This document shows, piece after piece, positions 58,501 through 64,000 of a stretch of 64,000 nt of DNA. The notes under the pieces were generated by a model. It was not told where the DNA came from and searched no databases. It was given only the letters and a program-made list of their open reading frames with translations. Source of the DNA: Pterobdella sp. o SKG-2022 (lineage: Eukaryota > Annelida > Clitellata > Hirudinida > Piscicolidae); assembly GCA_964035795.1 (NCBI GenBank), contig OZ038321.1, positions 26,638,544 through 26,702,543 of the forward strand. Reading direction: 5' to 3'. The translations under genes were made by a program, and so were the position numbers. Every line of letters begins with the position of its first letter. Position 1 is the first letter of the stretch.

Positions 58501-61500
58501 ATGAATTTTTTGAAATCTTTTTCAAAAATTCCTGTTTTCAAGTCATTTTCAACATGTAAAAACCACACCAATGTAATTAATTCAAGATTTTCCACGTCTG
58601 TTAATAAGGAATTAGATGAAAATTACACAAAAGAGTCTGAAACAAAATTTTCCAAAAAAAAGAAGCGATATGACGAGTTACACAACAACCAAGTATGTTT
58701 AAAGAGGAATTACAATATCTCTATAATCAAATCTCAATTCTAGGAAGGCTTATTCAAAGTGACAGCATATGCAACGGCTGAAGATTTTCAACTTGAAAAG
58801 ATACAAAAAAAACTTCAAAATGAAAAGTTTTTTAAATTAAAAGAGCTGCCTGAAGGTATATATACATATCTAGTAGTTATCAATAAAAATATTTATAACT
58901 TTCTTATTGTAATCACTAGATGCTCCAAATGTTCTGCATGTTGAATATAGTCCACTTCTTGCCAGCTCACAAGCCACTTCATTCAAAAACATGTTCATTT
59001 TCAGGTTTGTGTTAAATTTTTTTTAATTTGAAGGTTTTTTATATCTAATTTTATCATATAATTTCAATGAATAATTAATTTTGTTCAATAAAATAAGTTT
59101 TGTTTTTACAGAGAAGGGTCAATTGTTTTTTGGAACTTCAAGACTGATGAGGTGATTAAGCTTCAAACCACTTTTTCTAATATATATATATATATATATT
59201 ATTATTATCATTATTATTGTGTATAATATGTTTTCAATGATAATTCATAAAAAAGACTGTGTAATAAAAATTTGAAGTTTTATTATGTTGAATTTGCAGA
59301 AAATTTATGTGTTAAACATGGTTCGACCATTCCAAAATGATTCTTATGACCGTCTCATGGTTCTCGACCAAATTGAAACCTTAGAGTACAAGTTCACTGA
59401 GTTGGTTATTGGTGTTATTACTTTCTTTTTTGAATAATATTTTAGTAACAAAGTCTCAAAGTTTTCATTTAAAAAAAATGTAATCATTTTTTGATGAAGT
59501 AGAATAGGCTAAAAAAAATCATAAAACACAAACGTTTTTATAATCGAAATTTTCACGAAGAATTTTTTAAAAATTGACTTATCATATTAAATGATAATGT
59601 AAGGTGATCTTATAAAAAGCTTTATGAAATTTTTTTGTATGTTCTTACTCATAATTAGCTAAAATTTCAAAAATTATTAGGATCAACAATAAATCACTAT
59701 AATTGACTTTTTCACATAAATTGGCAATATCATTTGTATAAATTCAACAATATATCAATTTATATACCAAGATTTCAAATTCAGGTTGATCTCCAATCTA
59801 CTGCTATCTCTAAACCCAATAATGAATGAATAGTATTGCTATAAACCCAATAATGAATCAGTATCATTGCTAAAAACCCAATAGTGCACCATGTTATTAC
59901 CCAAACATCAGAAACCCTTCAAGACTGGTGCAGGGGGATATACAGCTAAAAACGCCATCTTCATCCACACCCCAATCATTACCTCTTGAGCTGTATGCTT
60001 TCTCCAATGCCATTGCTCTTTCTGGTGAGTATCATCCTTTTTTTTAATGTTGCTGTGTTTGGTTGGTTTTTTTTATATCAAGGGAGGTTGGGTTATTTTT
60101 TGTGGATTCTAATTTTTGGTGAAAAATCGTTAGGTTTTTGTTTTAATAATTTTCCATGTTTAGATAACAAATAGCTTTGATTAAAATCAAAATAATTTAG
60201 AGATAATCTTTATGAAATTAAATATATAATAAATGTGTTCCATTTTAATTTTATATACCAAATTAAAAATTTATTTTCAAAAAAATACATTTTTGTTTTC
60301 AATTTTTAATTCATGAAATGCATGATAGAAAATATTTTATAATTTTCACATGTTTAGTTTTAAAGGTTCATGGCATTTTTCATCAACTAACAAAAAATTA
60401 CATAAACCTTAATGTTATCATCTACCTTCATTGCTTATAACTATACTGCAGTGAAACTGGCCATATGGGAATCATGTCTTGACAAATTTGCTCCATCTAT
60501 CGAATTCCTTCTTGAAGTTTCATTTGCTTTTTTAATTGAATTGACTTTTTTTCAACTCTCAACGTATTCAAGTTTATATAATTTTAAGTTTTAGTCTAAC
60601 GAGTATTAACTAAGTTTGATATGTGCTTGATATGGTATTGGCTACAATAGAAATGACACTTAATCATTTGTTAACCGATTGTACCGGCTTTTGCATAAGT
60701 CTCAAGATGGCCACTCAATTATTACTAATAATCTTTAAGGATTTAAAAAGTGGCAGATCTTTGAGAATTTCAGAAAACCAAGTGTTGAAGAAAACTGGAG
60801 AACTTTTCACCTTAAGGTTAATATAAGAAATAAATGTATGAGTATTTATATGTTCTTTTCTTTCATAAGCAATCTAGCAAACTGTTATTCAACAACCACA
60901 AACATCATTAACTACAACAGCCATAGAATAAACTTGAGTTCCGATTTGATGGCTATCCCAGACTTCTATTGGGATCGGGAGCACCTCGAAAAGATCTACC
61001 ACAGCACCTACCTGCATCTTAACGTACCTCGTCGAACCAAAGTTCTATGCATATTATATCTTGCATTCATTTATCTTCAATGTTTTAGTTTTTATATTCA
61101 CTTCAAAATATTACTAGTTTTTTTGATAAATTATCAATATGACGATGTTTTGACGCTGGCGTTAGTGTCGCTTTTCGCGATCATAAGGTGATCAACAATG
61201 TGTGCATTATTGAAACAGATAATGAACAGCAAACTGAGCCAGTGTGTGGATTTCATGGAGTTATTGAGGGATCATTTAAAGGACAAACACCACACCAGAC
61301 TTGAACTCATGATCATCTTCCTCATCCTTATTGAGGTACGTCATCATAGTTATTATTTATCATTTCACAAGCAAACTGAGTTTTTCAGTTTTTTTGTTTT
61401 AGCGAAATATTTTTGAATATATTTTTGAACGAAAATTTTATTTTTCCAGTCTTCTTCATTCTGTGCCAGATTTTCGATTCTTTCAAGTCTTTTTATTCAA

Positions 61501-62256
61501 GTCGTTCGTGATGATGGTTGTCATATTTTTTCGTGGACGTCTTTTCCTTGGTCGACGAATGATGTCGTCGCAAGTTTAACCTCTCAATCTATCGAAAAGT
61601 TCTAAGAAATATTATTATAATATTATAAGATGAAAACCATTTTTATTATTTTACAATCTGATCTTTCTGTTATGTTTGAAAGCATATTGTGGTTTAAAAA
61701 TTGGTGTCATTCGATTCAAGTTGCTGTGTCAATATTTGAAGAGAAAACTGAATTATATAAGATAACCTAGTATTTAATCATCACACCTTCATAATCAGAA
61801 ACTTTTCGTGAATTTATTCATACCATACCACCTTATCATAGGCATCTTTATATATCAATCCATCTCTGAAATCTTTGATTTGTTATTTTTACCCTTCAAC
61901 CTCCTTTTGCGTCTGCTTAACCAATTCATCCTTTGCTTTTTTGATAACGTGATCCTCAAGTTTTTTTGTCTCGTGTTTCAAGAATCTATCAAAACCAACC
62001 TGCCCAATAATTTCTTGGTGCTCACTACGTTGATCAGCACCACTTTTACTGCTCTCAAAACACTTTCCATAGTAAACTTAATAAAACTCTCACCTATTAT
62101 ATTTAATTTCAACTTTGATTTAAATTAAATAATAATATTAGATTGATAGAAGGTTTTTTATTGAAGAATAATATTTGCTTATCTTTCCTCTAGGTTGTTT
62201 TCGGAAGTTACCACTTTTACGACAGATATTATAAGGAAAAAATTCCGTCTACGTAG
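58501..62256 (+). CDS. RMND1: RMND1 (DUF155 family mitochondrial translation factor), 11 exons
   Basis: Exons: 58501-58692, 58744-58855, 58920-59004, 59112-59151, 59300-59400, 59912-60024, 60452-60516, 60740-60816, 60921-61041, 61219-61335 and 62194-62256 (TAG). All introns are GT-AG and the phases agree. The N-terminus (MNFLKSFSKIPVFKSFSTCK) is basic and Ser-rich like a mitochondrial presequence. The DUF155 core is clear: VTAYATAEDFQLEKIQKKLQ, IFREGSIVFWNFKTDE, LELYAFSNAIALS, VKLAIWESCLDKFAPSIE, KKTGELFTLR, HRINLSSDLMAIPDFYWDRE and MIIFLILIE. By family knowledge RMND1 is an inner-membrane protein that anchors or supports mitochondrial ribosomes; MIIFLILIE belongs to its C-terminal hydrophobic segment. 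The last exon replaces the usual short hydrophobic end with VVFGSYHFYDRYYKEKIPST. Confidence 0.95.
59181..59200 (+). repeat. (TA)n microsatellite in an RMND1 intron
   Basis: About ten TA units followed by ATTATTATCATTATTATT, in the intron after exon 4. Confidence 0.8.
59490..59640. mobile_element. Decayed MITE family A copy in an RMND1 intron
   Basis: Left end TTGATGAAGTAGAATAGGCT matches the family end. ATAAAACACAAACG, TATCATATTAAATGATAATG (central palindrome) and CTTATAAAAAGCTTTATGAA follow in family order. Located in the intron between exons 5 and 6. Confidence 0.6.
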
Positions 62257-62702
62257 ACCATTTCTCCATATCCCTTTCCAGCTTTCTCAAATCATTTAGG
62301 CAAAATAGCTATAAACAGTTTTTCAATTTAAAAACAATTAAATTTGTTTTTTATTATATTTTAGATTCACGTAATATTTTTTTTGGCACTTCAAATGATT
62401 TTAGCTTCAAATAGATTTGGTATAAAAATTCGTTTGGTTTTTCATATATTTCATATGGCACATGATAATTTAATATATGCACTCGAGGTAAAATTTCTAA
62501 ATTAGTTCATATCATATTTAGGTATTTGATTAAAGAACCGTTTCAAACTTTTGTAAATATCTTAACATATTTTCAAGAGGCTTTTGAATTATTTTGAAAA
62601 CATACGGCTTGAAACTTATCTTTCTACATATATCACCATAACATTTGGTGTATGGTTTGAGTCAAAAAAACCGTTTTTAATGTTTTAAAGATTTGATTTG
62701 TC

Positions 62703-64000
62703 ATGGATACGAAAAACAGCTCTGTTGCAACTGTAAACTTGAACTTTAGCAAGAATGAAACTAAAAACGCTTCTGATCAAATCGAGAGCCATAAAGAAGT
62801 GGCGGACGATAACCCCTTACTGGATAAAAGGGATTATGACGATAGCTATGCCATGATGTTGAAGCTCAATCAGGTTCAGTTTTTGAAAAATTTCGTTTTC
62901 GAGTAAAATATATTTGTAATATGTTTATTCTCTCGCTTAGGAAAGAATTATTGAAAAAGAAAAGAAAAAAGTTTGGAAAATTGAGAATTTCAGAAAGTAT
63001 GTTGAAACTTTGCTATCCGATAAAGGACTTTTGATATGTGTCATCATTTTGTTCATTTTCATAATAGCTGCTTTGGTGTCCATTTACTATTTGCACGATG
63101 AAGAAACTTTATACCTTTACAAAGGAAATCATATAACAATCAATGACAAAAATTTGCATTTTGAATTGACGAACTATCTCAACAAACCAGTTTTAAAGGG
63201 TCACTTTTGGAGGTCGAAGTGGAACAAAGTACTTCCGTATGATTGCTCTGCTTATAACTCCTCACGAGACGATGTGTGCTTGTACTGGAAAAAACTGATG
63301 AAGTTACAAATTACTACTCAAAACTTTCCCCATTTTAATTCATCCTGTTATAAAGTCAATTGGTCGAAAATAAAAAATGACCTGCAACAACAAGACTGCT
63401 TTGATTTGAAGGATAGCTATTGGTTTGGAGGTGGTGTGGTTGAAGGTCCTGAGTGGGTTTTGAATCGTTTGGTAAGTTTGCGAGAAAAATTTGTTGTTCG
63501 AGGTTATCAACACAAAGGAATCATAGACAAATCGTGGTATACTTCTAGTGGTGTGGCTATTTTTGTTGATGAGAGTTCCGACATTGAAATCAGCATAAAT
63601 GCTCCTTCCAAACCTCGATCTAATAACACTGTGGGTCAATTCTGCTTGTTCAACGGGCATTCAAATCTCAAATACACCATTTGTGTAACACCAAGCATTA
63701 GAGTCGCACGTGAAATTTTTTCACCTCTCATCGGAAAATTAAGGGAACCGCCTTTTAACGCAACAAGAATCAACTTTTCGGCTCCGTTCTGGTCGGATCG
63801 ATACATTAAAACTCCAAATTTCCATGAATCAAACGTTCTCAGCTATATCAATCAAATCGCAAAATATGAACATAAGACAATATTAATGGAAAATGATTTC
63901 CAACAAAATGTTGGAGATTTGAGTTTCAACGAGAAACAGTTCCCAAATATAAGCAAAATGGTGGATAGGCTCCACAAATTGAACTTCAAAATATCCTTTC
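62703..64000 (+). CDS. MYORG-like membrane glycosidase (GH31 family), 5' part
   Basis: Exon 1 (62703-62873) encodes a polar cytoplasmic N-terminus ending LKLNQ. Exon 2 (62941 onwards, still open at 64000) continues ERIIEKEKKKVWKIENFRKY. The single signal-anchor helix is GLLICVIILFIFIIAALVSI at about residues 85-105. The lumenal part has the N-terminal beta domain with the DSYWFGGGVVEGPEWVLNRL motif typical of MYORG/SITS-type GH31 proteins. The start of the catalytic barrel follows (FSAPFWSDRYIK, NVLSYINQIAKYEH, GDLSFNEKQFPN, MVDRLHKLNFK). The catalytic aspartates lie beyond the edge. Family members are ER/Golgi or cell-surface alpha-galactosidase- or alpha-glucosidase-like enzymes. Usual family wording around the first barrel strand is E-x-D-D-x-W; here it reads LMENDFQQNVGD, so substrate and activity are open. 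Confidence 0.88.

Noticed and set aside
1..64000. CRISPR arrays, bacterial operons or integrated prophage
   Set aside because: No regularly spaced direct repeats or prokaryotic gene organisation; all recognisable genes are intron-containing or animal-type.

Overview
This is nuclear DNA from an invertebrate animal: very AT-rich, with split genes, mostly short GT-AG introns, and families found only in animals (a collagen with a thrombospondin-type N-terminal domain, an inward-rectifier K+ channel, EGF and LRR-Ig membrane receptors, antistasin-type repeats). I cannot fix the phylum from the sequence. An AT-rich hydrozoan-like, flatworm-like or crustacean-like genome would all fit.

Layout, left to right. 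(1) 1-307, minus: first two exons of METTL13 (eEF1A methyltransferase), running off the left edge. (2) 4694-10914, minus: a type I membrane protein with about seven EGF-like domains and an unrecognised cysteine-containing ectodomain, rebuilt from eleven exons whose phases all agree. (3) 11834-14701, minus: an intronless 955-residue LRR-Ig transmembrane protein with a very long cytoplasmic tail. (4) 14.7-23.8 kb: gene-poor DNA with one tRNA-derived SINE. (5) 23.8-28.3 kb, plus: a nearly full-length but dead L2/CR1-group LINE. (6) 28.3-41 kb: gene-poor DNA with a LINE remnant, a GC-richer promoter-like island at 34.4 kb, and copies of a palindromic MITE family. (7) 40992-50962, minus: a complete 24-exon FACIT-like collagen gene (691 aa by my exon model) with a TATA box. 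(8) 51592-53381, minus: a 5-exon Kir channel (438 aa). A second, unrelated TIR element lies between the Kir gene and the collagen promoter. (9) 53827-54760, minus: an unrecognised gene or pseudogene with candidate introns of only 28-30 nt. (10) 55316-56852, plus: a small secreted antistasin-like protein whose exon joints do not fit GT-AG. (11) 58501-62256, plus: an 11-exon RMND1 gene (mitochondrial translation factor). (12) 62703-64000, plus: N-terminal part of a MYORG-like type II membrane GH31 glycosidase, running off the right edge.

The genes do not form a pathway; this is an ordinary animal gene neighbourhood. The most unusual points are the SINE/LINE pair sharing a 3' tail, the palindromic MITE family scattered through introns and spacers, the non-GT joints of the antistasin-like gene, and the possible ultra-short introns at 54 kb. 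Exon boundaries were placed by eye from reading frames, splice dinucleotides and phase agreement; no alignment or RNA evidence was available.
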